Of a stretch of 32,384 nt of DNA, positions 23,385-32,333 are shown in pieces. Source of the DNA: Planctomycetaceae bacterium (GTDB lineage Bacteria > Planctomycetota > Planctomycetia > Pirellulales > UBA1268); contig JABHNP010000055.1 in NCBI GenBank assembly GCA_018694455.1, positions 1 to 32,384 of the forward strand. The letters run 5' to 3'. Positions within the stretch are counted from its first letter, which is position 1. The number at the start of each line of letters is the position of its first letter. The translations under genes were made by a program, and so were the position numbers. Under the pieces are notes generated by a model. The model did no database searches. It saw only the letters and a program-made list of their open reading frames with translations, and had not been told where the DNA came from.

Positions 23385-25541
23385 ATGGAAGCACAGCATA
23401 TCGGCCCTTACATACTGATCAAACGTCTTGGCCGAGGCGGCATGGGCGCTGTCTATGAGGCAAGGCATGGTGAAACAAATGACCATGTTGCCGTCAAAGT
23501 ACTTGCGTCACATCTAGCTGATGATATAGGTCTCAAAGAGCGTTTTGAGGCCGAGATTCAGACACTCAAGCCACTCCGGTGTCCGGGGATTGTTCAACTC
23601 ATAGCCTACGGAGAAGATGATGGCCAGCCATACTTTGCAATGGAGCTTGTAGAGGGCCAGAGCCTCGAAAAGCTTATTCGTAGCGGCAAGAAATTCTCAC
23701 CTGAAGATGTCATTGAGCTTTCGATTGAAATAGCAAGGGCACTGAAGGTTGCACATAATCATGGAATCATCCACCGTGATCTGAAGCCGGCAAATCTGCT
23801 TATAGCTAATGACGCCGTCCAAGCAGGAGCTCGCATAAAGCTTGCAGACTTTGGAATTGCAAAGCTGTTTGGTGCAGCGAGCCAGACAGCTCACGGTAGC
23901 ATCGTAGGGACTGCGGAATTCATGGCGCCTGAACAGGCTGCTGGGAAAGCTCTTGATGCGCGGGCTGATCTTTACACAATGGGTCTTGTAATGTTCACGA
24001 TGATTGCAGGCAAGCCACCATTTCGAGGAACACAACTAACCGAAATCATTAGCAAACAACTCAGGGAAACTCCACCACGCCTGAATAGCTTGCACATAAA
24101 TATCCCAGATGAACTCGACACCCTGATCGCTGAACTGCTTGCCAAAGATCCAACGAAGAGGCCGGCAAGCGCACTTGCCGTCGGCCGTCGCCTTTCCTCG
24201 ATCAGAGAACTGCTTCTGCGGGAGAATCGCGAGGAGCGTGGCCAACTTAGGAGCAACACTCCGTCTCTTATCATCCAGCCGCAGGCCGACCCAAATACTC
24301 CAACAAAATACGACCGTTCATCGGCTCTTACCCAACCACCTACACACGCTGCAAAAGCCCCTCAGGCCAGTATTTCTTCGGTGGACCTCTTCGCGGAGAC
24401 AAAGGAAAAAACAAGCCCAAATAACACCGTGGATACATCACGCAGTCCTGATGCCACAACTGAACACCCTCGTGCACTCATTGAAAATCGCCCTGATTCC
24501 GAAACACCCCAACCATCAGAATACGCGACGGCTGCAAAGCAGGAAAACTCAGGAAATACAAATGAAGATGATTACCAGGAGCACATAGACCAATTAGGAC
24601 AGCGTGAGATTCCACTTCATCATCGGCCGACAAAGCAAGCTACTGCGAGTGAAGGTAAACAGACTGCAAGCAATGATTCTAAGCGGGCCGCAGAAACGAT
24701 TGTAGATAAACCAGAGCGTCGATTTGTCACAGTACAAGATCTGGATAACGCGGCTCGGCAAAAAGACAGTCAGCATCGTTGGAAATTGATCCGGATCGAT
24801 ACGCTCATTACGGTGGTCACAGTTGGAATCGGACTTGTAGCGGCGTACTGGATAATTCGTCCAAAAACTGCTGATCAGTTATTTCAGACGATATCTGCTG
24901 TATCGGAGAGCACAGACCCCGATTTGAGAAGTATTCGGGCAGAACTCGATCAATTTCTTAAGCAGTACCCAGCAGATGAGCGCGCGGCGTCTATTGCATC
25001 GCTGCAGCAGGAGTTACGAGTGAACATACTCGAGGCCAAGATGCGACGGAGAGTGATTGGGCCGCGAACTGTATCTGCGATCGAACGAGATTACCGATCG
25101 GCAATTACGAGAGAAACAGAAAGCCCCACTGCCGCTCTTGACGCAATGAAGGCTGTGCTCACTTTATACCCTAGCGATAAATCACAAGGTGATGACACAT
25201 ATTCCATAGCTGACAAGGAGACATGGATCAAATTAATAGAGCGCCAAATCAAGCGGCTTGAGTTGCCGTCAAAAATAGAGCAGGAAGAAGATATTGCGCG
25301 TGCAACAAAAGTGGTCGATAAAGCTACAGAACTCTACGATCAAGCAGTGGCGGAAGGTGACTCTGTCGATGCTGAAAAACTTCTGACACAAAGCCGTCTC
25401 ATGCTGCGGAGCGTCATTCAGACATATAGTGGCCGACCACATGCACACAATGTTGTTCAAGCTGCAAAGCGGGCTCTAGAAACCACCAGTAAAATGACTG
25501 CCCAAAAAACACAAACGAAAGGAAGCAAAAATGACCGCTAG
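23385..25541 (+). CDS. Transmembrane Ser/Thr protein kinase (PknB/Hanks type)
   Basis: Eukaryotic-type protein kinase of 718 residues. The kinase domain (about 8-270) has the Gly loop LGRGGMGAVYEA, the ATP-anchoring K38 in VAVKVL, the catalytic HRDLKPAN (D132), DFG at 155-157 and APE at 181-183, so it should be active. The HRD Arg puts it among RD kinases, normally activated by activation-loop phosphorylation. A polar, low-complexity Thr/Ser/Gln-rich linker (about 285-465) leads to one membrane helix (about 472-492). A helical extracytoplasmic region of about 225 residues follows (493-718), possibly TPR-like or coiled coil. No PASTA repeats are seen. The ATG at 23385 lacks a strong ribosome site. 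The 3' end overlaps hemL by 11 bp, so the two are probably co-transcribed. Substrates are unknown. Confidence 0.93.
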   Translation: MEAQHIGPYILIKRLGRGGMGAVYEARHGETNDHVAVKVLASHLADDIGLKERFEAEIQTLKPLRCPGIVQLIAYGEDDGQPYFAMELVEGQSLEKLIRSGKKFSPEDVIELSIEIARALKVAHNHGIIHRDLKPANLLIANDAVQAGARIKLADFGIAKLFGAASQTAHGSIVGTAEFMAPEQAAGKALDARADLYTMGLVMFTMIAGKPPFRGTQLTEIISKQLRETPPRLNSLHINIPDELDTLIAELLAKDPTKRPASALAVGRRLSSIRELLLRENREERGQLRSNTPSLIIQPQADPNTPTKYDRSSALTQPPTHAAKAPQASISSVDLFAETKEKTSPNNTVDTSRSPDATTEHPRALIENRPDSETPQPSEYATAAKQENSGNTNEDDYQEHIDQLGQREIPLHHRPTKQATASEGKQTASNDSKRAAETIVDKPERRFVTVQDLDNAARQKDSQHRWKLIRIDTLITVVTVGIGLVAAYWIIRPKTADQLFQTISAVSESTDPDLRSIRAELDQFLKQYPADERAASIASLQQELRVNILEAKMRRRVIGPRTVSAIERDYRSAITRETESPTAALDAMKAVLTLYPSDKSQGDDTYSIADKETWIKLIERQIKRLELPSKIEQEEDIARATKVVDKATELYDQAVAEGDSVDAEKLLTQSRLMLRSVIQTYSGRPHAHNVVQAAKRALETTSKMTAQKTQTKGSKNDR

Positions 25542-26853
25542 CCATACGCTAAGCCACGGTGCTTTTGAACGTGCTCGCAAACTCATTCCTGGTGGTGTCA
25601 ATTCGCCCGCACGCGCATTCGGGGCAGTGGGGGGTGAGCCAATATTCTTTAAGGAAGGTATGGGGCCGTATCTCACGGATATCGATGGTGAGACATATCT
25701 CGACTACATTGGGTCGTGGGGACCAATGATCCTCGGGCATAGACACCCACGAGTCGTAAAAGCGATTGAAGAAGCTCTTTCGAGGGGCACCAGTTACGGG
25801 GCTCCAACTGAAGCTGAAAGCGGACTTGCCGAGCAGATTATCGATGCCGTACCAAGCATTGAAAAGGTCCGAATGGTGAGTTCTGGAACAGAGGCCGCCA
25901 TGAGCGCCGTGCGACTTGCACGCGGTGCCACAGACCGTGAAGTGATCATAAAGTTCGCCGGAAATTACCATGGCCATGCTGATAGTCTTCTGGTGGCTGC
26001 AGGCTCAGCAGCGGCAACACTGGGAGTGCCAAATTCTCCCGGTGTGACAACCGGTACGGCCAAAGATACATTAGTTCTCGAGTACAACGATACGGAGTCT
26101 CTCATCGAGACCTTCGGCAAGATGGGAGACTCCATAGCAGCCCTGCTCATGGAACCCGTTGTGGGCAATATGGGTTTAGTTGAACCTTCGCGTGAGTTTC
26201 TTCAAGCGGCCCGATCGCTCACGGAGAAGCACGGCGCTGTTCTTGTTTTTGATGAGGTAATGACCGGCTTTCGGCTTGCCTTTGGTGGTGCACAAGAACT
26301 TTATGGTGTGACCCCTGATATTACGACGCTAGGAAAAATTGTTGGAGGCGGTCTGCCTCTTGGTGCGTATGGTGGGCGGGCAGATATCATGGATCAGGTG
26401 TTGCCAACAGGCAAGGTTTTTCAAGCAGGAACACTCTCAGGGAATCCACTCGCTGTGGCAGCTGGCTCCGCGACCCTTGCAGAACTCAAAGAGCATCCGC
26501 CCTACGAAACTCTCGATCGACACGGCTGTCTTCTTGAACAAGGCTTTCTGGATGCTGCGCTGGAAGCTGGTGTTCCTTGTGAAGTGGCTCGAGTCGGGAG
26601 CATGATGACCATGTTTTTCCAAAAAGATAGTTTTCCAGATGGAACTCGTCATGTCACTGGTTGGCAGACTGCTTCAAAAAGTAATACGGAGCAATATGCA
26701 AAGTTTTTCTGGGGCATGATATCAAAAGGAATATATCTTCCGTGTAGTCAATTCGAAGCTCTTTTCTTCTCAATAACTCATACGGAAGAGCATATTCAAA
26801 CAACTATCACTGCGGCCAGAACAGTTCTTGCTGATCTCAACAAAACAAGCTAA
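25531..26853 (+). CDS. hemL: Glutamate-1-semialdehyde 2,1-aminomutase
   Basis: PLP enzyme that converts glutamate-1-semialdehyde to 5-aminolevulinate in the C5 heme pathway. The 440-residue protein has the usual length. Motifs are PGGVNSPARAFGAVGGEP at the N-terminus, MVSSGTEAAMSAVRLAR, NYHGHADSLLV, the PLP-ring contact D241 in VFDEVMTGFR, and the Schiff-base lysine K269 in TTLGKIVGGGLPLGAYGG. AAAGGAAG, about six bases before the ATG, lies inside the end of the kinase gene. The first 11 bases overlap that gene in another frame, which supports coupled translation. It converges with the EEP-family gene across 43 bp. Confidence 0.96.
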   Translation: MTASHTLSHGAFERARKLIPGGVNSPARAFGAVGGEPIFFKEGMGPYLTDIDGETYLDYIGSWGPMILGHRHPRVVKAIEEALSRGTSYGAPTEAESGLAEQIIDAVPSIEKVRMVSSGTEAAMSAVRLARGATDREVIIKFAGNYHGHADSLLVAAGSAAATLGVPNSPGVTTGTAKDTLVLEYNDTESLIETFGKMGDSIAALLMEPVVGNMGLVEPSREFLQAARSLTEKHGAVLVFDEVMTGFRLAFGGAQELYGVTPDITTLGKIVGGGLPLGAYGGRADIMDQVLPTGKVFQAGTLSGNPLAVAAGSATLAELKEHPPYETLDRHGCLLEQGFLDAALEAGVPCEVARVGSMMTMFFQKDSFPDGTRHVTGWQTASKSNTEQYAKFFWGMISKGIYLPCSQFEALFFSITHTEEHIQTTITAARTVLADLNKTS

Positions 26854-26896
26854 AGAGCAAATACGCAGCTTTGGGTCGAGCTAGTCGGTGCTGGAG

Positions 26897-27613
26897 TTAG
26901 TTGGTGCTTATGGTGAAGTCGACCACAACGGGCAAATGATCACTTGCTTCTCGCGCAAGACTCGTTCGAACGACTCGTGCTTGGTGTGACTGAAGTCCCT
27001 CATTTACAAACACTTTATCAAGCGCACCAACGGGCAGCCATGAGGGGAAACTCCTGAATTGCCCTGGTGGGCTAGTAAGCTGGTGAAAACCCTTTGTTGC
27101 AAGTGAGGCATTTGCAAGAGTATTTCGCCAGTCATTGAAATCGCCGACGATAAGGGTTGGTAGGGTCGCGTACGATTGGAAAAGTTGGTGTTGCAAAAGA
27201 CAATCGATTTGCCAATGGCGTTCTCGTTCATCAAGACCTAAGTGTGTGTTTACTAGATGCAAGACTCCGTGTGATGTTTCAATGTGGACAAGTTGAGCAC
27301 CACGAGATTTTCGCTTTCCACGCTTCAGTGAAATTCTATGGGCACTTGCAACTGGCCATTTCGATAGTATGAGGTTTCCATACGTCCCGGTGGCTACTGG
27401 CACATTCGCCTGGAAATTGGATTGTAAATTGAGGGATTCCCCAAGAAGTCGTGGCTGATCATCAAAAGAACTTCTTTTGACCAATCTGTCGACTTCTTGC
27501 AAGCAAACGAGGTCAGGATGCTCATGATCGATGCAGTCAATTATTCGTTGCAGGGAGTACCTTCGATCTCGGCCACCAATGCCTTTATGAATGTTCCAGG
27601 AAAGGAGCCTCAT
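26897..27613 (-). CDS. Endonuclease/exonuclease/phosphatase (EEP) family protein
   Basis: Stand-alone EEP-domain hydrolase of 238 residues, without a signal peptide. Conserved metal and catalytic residues are all visible: N7 in SWNIHKG, E40 in CLQEVD, H124 in NTHLGL, D158/N160 in VGDFND, and D225-H226 in SDHLPV. The family includes phosphodiesterases, nucleases and lipid phosphatases. The spacing and the IHKGIGGRDRRYSLQRI segment resemble uncharacterised bacterial members, often found next to cardiolipin synthase genes; none is here. The substrate is unknown. The ATG at 27613 has AGGA about twelve bases upstream. Confidence 0.88.
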   Translation of the reverse strand: MRLLSWNIHKGIGGRDRRYSLQRIIDCIDHEHPDLVCLQEVDRLVKRSSFDDQPRLLGESLNLQSNFQANVPVATGTYGNLILSKWPVASAHRISLKRGKRKSRGAQLVHIETSHGVLHLVNTHLGLDERERHWQIDCLLQHQLFQSYATLPTLIVGDFNDWRNTLANASLATKGFHQLTSPPGQFRSFPSWLPVGALDKVFVNEGLQSHQARVVRTSLAREASDHLPVVVDFTISTN

Positions 27614-28215
27614 TGATGGTTTTTATCCTTCTCACTCAATAGGACTGGTACACCAACATTAGAACATCTGCAGAAACGCACCATGCACTATACGGGAGCC
27701 AAGTTATATCCTGTACGATACTCACGCTGAAAAAAGGCATCTGCTTCTTTATCCGGTGATAATTAGGTTTCTGGATCTATCACAAGCCCTCACCCAAGTT
27801 TGAATGTGTTTGGGTGACGTCAGCGTTCTTCTTCTGAATATGATACTCCAAAGTAGCGAGTGTCTGCTCCACAGGCTTATCTTGGTCTGCTTTTTGTTGA
27901 TGCGCAGGCCATTGAGCTTGCTGCTATTGCAACCGCTGATTTCACAATGAAAAATGGAGGTTGAAACGTCAAGAATAGACAGCTTGTTCATAGCCCTATT
28001 TCTTTAGCTTCTGAACTCTACATCATGCAAAGACGTACTGATCAACAAAAGTAAAGAGTTATACTGATGTGCTTCATGACAATAAAAGGCTTATGCCACT
28101 ATTTTTTTAATTACTTGAGCACTATAAGCAACGGTCGGTCCCTTTTTTAATAAGGGGTCTCGTGCAGTGTGTATAAGTTTCCGGTATAAAACGAGATTCT
28201 TAGGACTCATTCTTT
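27614..28215. other. 602-bp region without a convincing gene
   Basis: Divergent upstream region of the EEP and alpha/beta hydrolase genes. An 8-bp perfect hairpin (TCACCCAA, 12-base loop, TTGGGTGA) lies at 27790-27817 without a U-run. A weaker hairpin with an A/T loop lies at about 28138-28158 (CCCTT...AAGGG). A -10-like TATAAA at 28185-28190 is 26 bases before the hydrolase ATG, with no good -35. A 34-codon open frame from GTG 27860 to TGA 27964 reads protein-like (GLLFVDAQAIELAAIATADF) but has no ribosome site. An 80-codon antisense frame (27749-27991) shows no family feature. The region may hold a gene remnant or a small RNA; neither can be shown. Confidence 0.4.
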
Positions 28216-29205
28216 ATGCCAAACCTAATATACCGATGGAAATTGCGTTGGGTTACTGGGTTGCTCACCTACAGTGCTCTCAGTTCATGCACATGTTTCG
28301 CATATGATCCGCTCATATCAAACGCTGGAAAGATTCAAACCCAGTACTTGGAGATTGTGTCTTCTCAAGCAGATCGCGTTATTCCTGTTTTAGTCTCAAT
28401 ACCAAACAGGAAATCAGTGGCCCCGGCCATTCTCTTTAGTCATGGCCTTGGGGGTTCAAGGGAAGCAGCGTCATACCTCAGAGAACACTGGACAGCCCGG
28501 GGTTACATCACAATTTTTCTTCAACATCCGGGAAGTGATAGTTCTCTGTGGCTAAACGTGTCTCGGCTGCAAGCTGGACGGCAGCTTCGTAATGCCGCCA
28601 GTCGTGAGAACCTCGAATTGCGTGTCACGGACGTCACTGATGTTCTAGATATTCTGTCAAAGTGGAATTCTACACCTGCTCATCCACTATTCGGGCGAAT
28701 TGATATTGAAAGAGTGGGGCTATCAGGACATTCTTTTGGAGCTCGTACAACACAGATCGTTATTGGTCAGAAGGACTGGCTCGTACCTGATAAAAAAGAT
28801 TCACGCATTAAGGCTGCCGTCTTATTCAGCCCAAGCAGTCCTCGATTGGGATCAGCAGAGACTGCTTTCGGGTCAATTGATATACCGTGCCTTCTTCTTA
28901 CGGGAACAAGGGATGTGGTGGCAATTGGTAGCCAGACGGCGGAATCGCGACTTGCAGTATTCCCAGCACTTCAACCTGGCGGCACGTATCAGCTGGTGTT
29001 ACATAAAGCCACACATTCCGCATTCACAGACGGCGTAGCTGGTCGTGATAGTCCGCGTAATCTGAACCATCACAGGGCGATTAAGGCCATAACCACAGCT
29101 TTTTGGGACGCGCACCTTCAGGACAACGCACGAGCAAAAGGGTGGCTGAATACCAATGAAGTACGCAATGTGCTTGAAGAAAAAGATGACTGGCAAGCGA
29201 AATAA
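28216..29205 (+). CDS. Secreted alpha/beta hydrolase (dienelactone hydrolase/PAF-acetylhydrolase-like)
   Basis: Exported alpha/beta-hydrolase fold esterase-like protein of 329 residues. The N-terminus is a signal peptide (basic MPNLIYRWKLR, hydrophobic VTGLLTYSALSS) with C25 in LSSC, which could be a lipobox; a normal signal peptidase I site near CFA|YD is the alternative. The oxyanion region is ILFSHGLGGS, the nucleophile elbow GHSFG with S173, a probable acid D233 in LLTGTRDVV, and a probable His H267 in HKATHSAF. The layout resembles predicted dienelactone hydrolases and bacterial PAF-acetylhydrolase/chlorophyllase-like proteins. The substrate is unknown. AGGA lies about eleven bases before the ATG. 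In-frame open sequence continues for 67 codons past the TAA stop. Confidence 0.88.
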   Translation: MPNLIYRWKLRWVTGLLTYSALSSCTCFAYDPLISNAGKIQTQYLEIVSSQADRVIPVLVSIPNRKSVAPAILFSHGLGGSREAASYLREHWTARGYITIFLQHPGSDSSLWLNVSRLQAGRQLRNAASRENLELRVTDVTDVLDILSKWNSTPAHPLFGRIDIERVGLSGHSFGARTTQIVIGQKDWLVPDKKDSRIKAAVLFSPSSPRLGSAETAFGSIDIPCLLLTGTRDVVAIGSQTAESRLAVFPALQPGGTYQLVLHKATHSAFTDGVAGRDSPRNLNHHRAIKAITTAFWDAHLQDNARAKGWLNTNEVRNVLEEKDDWQAK

Positions 29206-29551
29206 CAAAGAAACAAAGGAGAACCACATTCGACTGCAGCTCTGGAAGACGAAACCCTTGACTTGCTACTGCCTTTAGCCAACCGTGTACCGCCTAAGAA
29301 GAAGTTCCCAAGTGCCGTCTATCAGAGATTCCGGCGGGCTGTCAGTCACGCACATAAGTCAAACTCGGGGACAGCTGATCACCGTATCGAGGCTGCTTTT
29401 TGCAAGTGACTGAACCATTCGCAAGCAGCAAGACCAGTCACCGGTTGCCTGACGCCACCAAACCAATGGCCGCAAAGAATCAACCGCCACCATAAACCCA
29501 ACTCATACACATATGATATCCCAACTGTATTCGCCGCCTCATGGCATAAAA
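29206..29551. other. Intergenic region with a 67-codon in-frame extension after the hydrolase stop
   Basis: Directly after the hydrolase TAA (29203-29205) the same frame stays open to TGA at 29407-29409. The translation looks protein-like, with DETLDLLLPLANRVPPKKKF followed by PSAVYQRFRRAVSHAHKS. It has no ATG or GTG; the first usual start is a TTG at 29263. AAAGGAG at about 29214-29220 is a good ribosome-site match but is not followed by a standard start codon at proper distance. It may be the remnant of a longer hydrolase C-terminus or a separate small gene. Bases 29410-29551 show nothing else. Confidence 0.35.
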
Positions 29552-30115
29552 TTATGCAATGCCTTCGGCTCTCATGAGTTCCCAATCAGCGGCATTTGGC
29601 TTCGCAATTGTGCCGCAGATATAATCGCCAATTGGAAAGGCAACATTGAAATTTTTATCTGGATATTTGTGGTGAAGAAAATGATGGCGAGCGCAAAACT
29701 TGTACAGCGACCAGTTTGCAAAAAATCTTCCCGTAGGCTGATGCATCTCAAGATGAATCTGATTCCAGATAGTATGGTGAAGACCAACTACAAACAGAAA
29801 CATCCCAGCACCAACTGGAGAGAAATACAACAGAATCAGGGCCATAGGTAGGCCTTCAACAAGTCCCTCGAGCAAATTCAAACGGATACCCCGATCCTCG
29901 CCCTTGGGCAACGGATCGTCATGGAACGACTTTCGATACTGAGTATGGTGCTCAACAGCGTGACTCTTGAATATCTTCTGTCGAAGTTTCAGATTTTTAA
30001 ACAGTCTGCGGGGCTGCTTGTGCATGAGGCGACAATGGATCTGATGCTCAATCAGAGACATCAAAACAACCATGGAAGCGAACCAGCCAACGAGCGACAA
30101 CACCTGAAACAACAT
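29552..30115 (-). CDS. Fatty acid hydroxylase/sterol desaturase superfamily membrane protein
   Basis: Di-iron membrane enzyme of the fatty-acid-hydroxylase superfamily, 187 residues from the ATG at 30115. The His clusters that bind the iron pair are present: HCRLMH (HX4H), HAVEHH (HX3HH), HLEMH, and HHFLHH followed by NFNVAFPIGDYICGT. Predicted helices lie at about 3-22 of this start and in the middle (LPMALILLYF, MFLFVVGLHH). Members insert oxygen or double bonds into lipids; the substrate is unknown. The open frame continues to a GTG at 30184; no start has a clear ribosome site, and 30115 is chosen because the first helix begins right after it. The gene lies downstream of the DEAD-box helicase gene in the same direction, after a 117-bp gap. 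Confidence 0.82.
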   Translation of the reverse strand: MLFQVLSLVGWFASMVVLMSLIEHQIHCRLMHKQPRRLFKNLKLRQKIFKSHAVEHHTQYRKSFHDDPLPKGEDRGIRLNLLEGLVEGLPMALILLYFSPVGAGMFLFVVGLHHTIWNQIHLEMHQPTGRFFANWSLYKFCARHHFLHHKYPDKNFNVAFPIGDYICGTIAKPNAADWELMRAEGIA

Positions 30116-30232
30116 AATATTCACAGTTCTATATAGTTGGTGAAAAACACAACGTGCTCTGGGTTTGCAGCCCATAAACCACACTTGGGTTGTACCAACA
30201 GCACCAAACTGCCGTTAGATCAATTTCATCGT

Positions 30233-31741
30233 CTATTTCGATACTTTAACGTGAAATTTTCTTTTTTTAGGTGGACGTTTCGTACCTGCCCTTGAAACCT
30301 CGGGCCGCCGCCTTTTTCGTGAATCACGGTTTGCATTCGGTCGATCCCGTCGTTTCCGTCGTTTGTGCTTTCGTTCCGGCTCGTTATCCTCAAATATTTC
30401 CTCAAAGACCTCCTGCTTTGGCAAAATACGATGGAGAACTACAGCGGCGATATCTTCAGCCTTGTGACCCTCATCTAAAAGGCACTTTACAAGTTCTTTT
30501 TCTTTGTCTAGTTCCGTATTCTTGAGATCATTCCGAAACGACTCGAGAAGCTTTTCGGCCTGTAAATGGCGAATAGCTGCTGGTGTAGGTAAAGGCTCAA
30601 TATCGAGGTGTGACCGGGTGAATCGCTCGATGAGTGATACAGACCGCATGCCAGCGCCAGTAACAAGGCTCAGAGCGAGTCCTTTCTTGCCAGCGCGACC
30701 CGTTCGTCCGATTCGATGCACATAGTCTTCTGGATCTTTTGGCAGATCATAGTTAATCACGACACCGAGTTCATTGACGTCGATACCCCGCGCTGCAACA
30801 TCCGTCGCCACGAGATAATGAAACCGGGACTTTCTGAAATTAGCCATCACGCGCTCTCGCTGTGCCTGTGCCATGCCACCGTGTAAACGATCAACAATGC
30901 AGTCATTACTTGCGAGATCATCTGCTAATTTCTCAACCATTTGTTGGGTGTTACAAAAGATTACACCACTTTGTGCATCGTAATATCGGAGGATTCGCAA
31001 CAAAGCATCGAACTTCATCTGATGCCGTACCTTGAAACCGATCTCGGTGACGAGTGGTGCTTCATGACCAGCATTGTGTTCAACAGTGATATACTGCGGC
31101 TCAGTTGAAAACTCTTCCACAAGGGTTTTGATTGAGGGACTGATTGTGGCGGAGAAAAATATGGTCTGTCGTTGGCCAGATGCTTTTCTAAGAATCTTTT
31201 CGACATCGTCACGGAAACCCATATCAAGCATGCGATCCGCTTCATCAAGCACAAGCATATTAATTGCCGAGAGATCGATGGTTGACTGTTCAAGATGATC
31301 AAGGAGTCGGCCTGGCGTTGCAATAATAATTTGTGCACCATCGCGAATGTCGCGGAGTTGATCTCTGAAAGACACGCCGCCAAAAATAACCGCGGTCTTA
31401 AGCTTTTTTTTATACTTACCAAACTTGTGTACTTCATTCCCTACTTGCTTTGCGAGTTCCCGAGTAGGAGTTAAAATTAAAGCCTGAGGGACTTTTCTCT
31501 TCGTGCTAATTTTTTCAACCATCGGTATGCAAAAAGCAGCAGTCTTGCCAGAACCCGTCTGGGATTGCCCGACAACATCGAGGCCTCGCTGTATAACAGG
31601 TATCGCGGCTTCTTGAATCGGTGACGGCATCTCAAACCCAAGATGCTGTACAGAAGCAAGCATTTCCGGTGAGAGATTCAGTTTTTGAAAACCTACCGCA
31701 GCGTCATCACTGGGTACGGGTGGATTGATCGGCTCTGGCAT
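30233..31741 (-). CDS. DEAD-box RNA helicase (RhlE-like)
   Basis: ATP-dependent RNA helicase of 502 residues, expected to act in ribosome assembly or RNA decay. Motifs in order: Q motif (FQKLNLS...GFEMPSPIQ), motif I QTGSGKT at 61-67, Ia PTRELAKQV, ATPGRLLDHL, DEAD at 166-169, SAT at 197-199, VATDVAARGIDV, and HRIGRTGRAGKKG. The last 45 residues (about 458-502) are very basic (KHKRRKRRDRPNANRDSRKR and a final KRPPKKRKF), likely a nonspecific RNA-binding tail as in RhlE/CsdA-type helicases. The ATG at 31741 lacks an obvious ribosome site. It is preceded by a 592-bp region holding a GC-rich hairpin, which could lie in its leader. Confidence 0.94.
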   Translation of the reverse strand: MPEPINPPVPSDDAAVGFQKLNLSPEMLASVQHLGFEMPSPIQEAAIPVIQRGLDVVGQSQTGSGKTAAFCIPMVEKISTKRKVPQALILTPTRELAKQVGNEVHKFGKYKKKLKTAVIFGGVSFRDQLRDIRDGAQIIIATPGRLLDHLEQSTIDLSAINMLVLDEADRMLDMGFRDDVEKILRKASGQRQTIFFSATISPSIKTLVEEFSTEPQYITVEHNAGHEAPLVTEIGFKVRHQMKFDALLRILRYYDAQSGVIFCNTQQMVEKLADDLASNDCIVDRLHGGMAQAQRERVMANFRKSRFHYLVATDVAARGIDVNELGVVINYDLPKDPEDYVHRIGRTGRAGKKGLALSLVTGAGMRSVSLIERFTRSHLDIEPLPTPAAIRHLQAEKLLESFRNDLKNTELDKEKELVKCLLDEGHKAEDIAAVVLHRILPKQEVFEEIFEDNEPERKHKRRKRRDRPNANRDSRKRRRPEVSRAGTKRPPKKRKFHVKVSK

Positions 31742-32333
31742 CGACGTACTTTCGTTAAATGAAATAACCCTGAGATGCTTCCGGGGTCAGAACGAAAGGG
31801 GTAGACAATACCCGCCGGAGAATGAAGGCGGGCGTCGCAGTTTCACAAAGAAAGGAACTGCCGAATTGAGGACTTCATCTCAAACCATCAGAAGTAACAC
31901 TACTCCAAGTGGCAAGACAACACAAACGCTAAAAGTATTTCTTTCAATAATTGCGGTCTCACGGATTACGTACGCCCGGCACAACCGGAAGACTCAATCG
32001 CGACGATAACTGCGGACACCATTTCTCAGTACAAAGAATGCTGGTGAAGTTTGCTTTATCTACTGAGCTAAAACGAAAACAGATAGCATATTCGATAATA
32101 TGATGTGTTTCAGGTAGTCTTACATGGGAAAGCAGGTCTACAGAGATTTTAGTGAATCGTGCCACGGTGAGGCTTAAGGCATTAGCCGCAAGTTCTTGGA
32201 CTGGCTTCATTAACAACAATAAACTGCAGGATAAAGCCATAATCCTTGGCAACGGGGAAAAAAAGCTCGTATAAAAGCCGTGGCTGTCACGGTTCAATAT
32301 TTGAAATTCTATCTGCCAGCTGAGGAATTCTTT
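31742..32333. other. 592-bp intergenic region between the helicase and the Tat-protein gene
   Basis: The genes on both sides point away from this gap. Near the helicase start lies a 6-bp GC hairpin (CCCGCC at 31811-31816, GGCGGG at 31827-31832) with no U-run on either strand. A possible 47-codon basic ORF on the plus strand runs from TTG 31866 to 32009, with AAAGGA nine bases upstream. A 131-codon antisense frame at 31959-32354 has no family feature and overlaps the Tat gene start. Neither is claimed as a gene. A promoter match lies at the right end. Confidence 0.4.
32246..32275 (+). promoter_or_regulatory. Predicted sigma-70-type promoter for the Tat-exported protein gene
   Basis: TTGGCA (32246-32251) and TATAAA (32270-32275) are 18 bp apart, each one mismatch from consensus, with an A7 run in the spacer. 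Transcription would start near 32282, giving a leader of about 50 bases. A 5-bp hairpin (CCGTG-GCTGT-CACGG, 32278-32292) falls at the expected transcript start. Confidence 0.45.

Noticed and set aside
27749..27991. 80-codon minus-strand open frame in the gap before the EEP gene
   Set aside because: No recognisable family, no ribosome site, and Ser/Arg/Ile-rich composition typical of chance frames.
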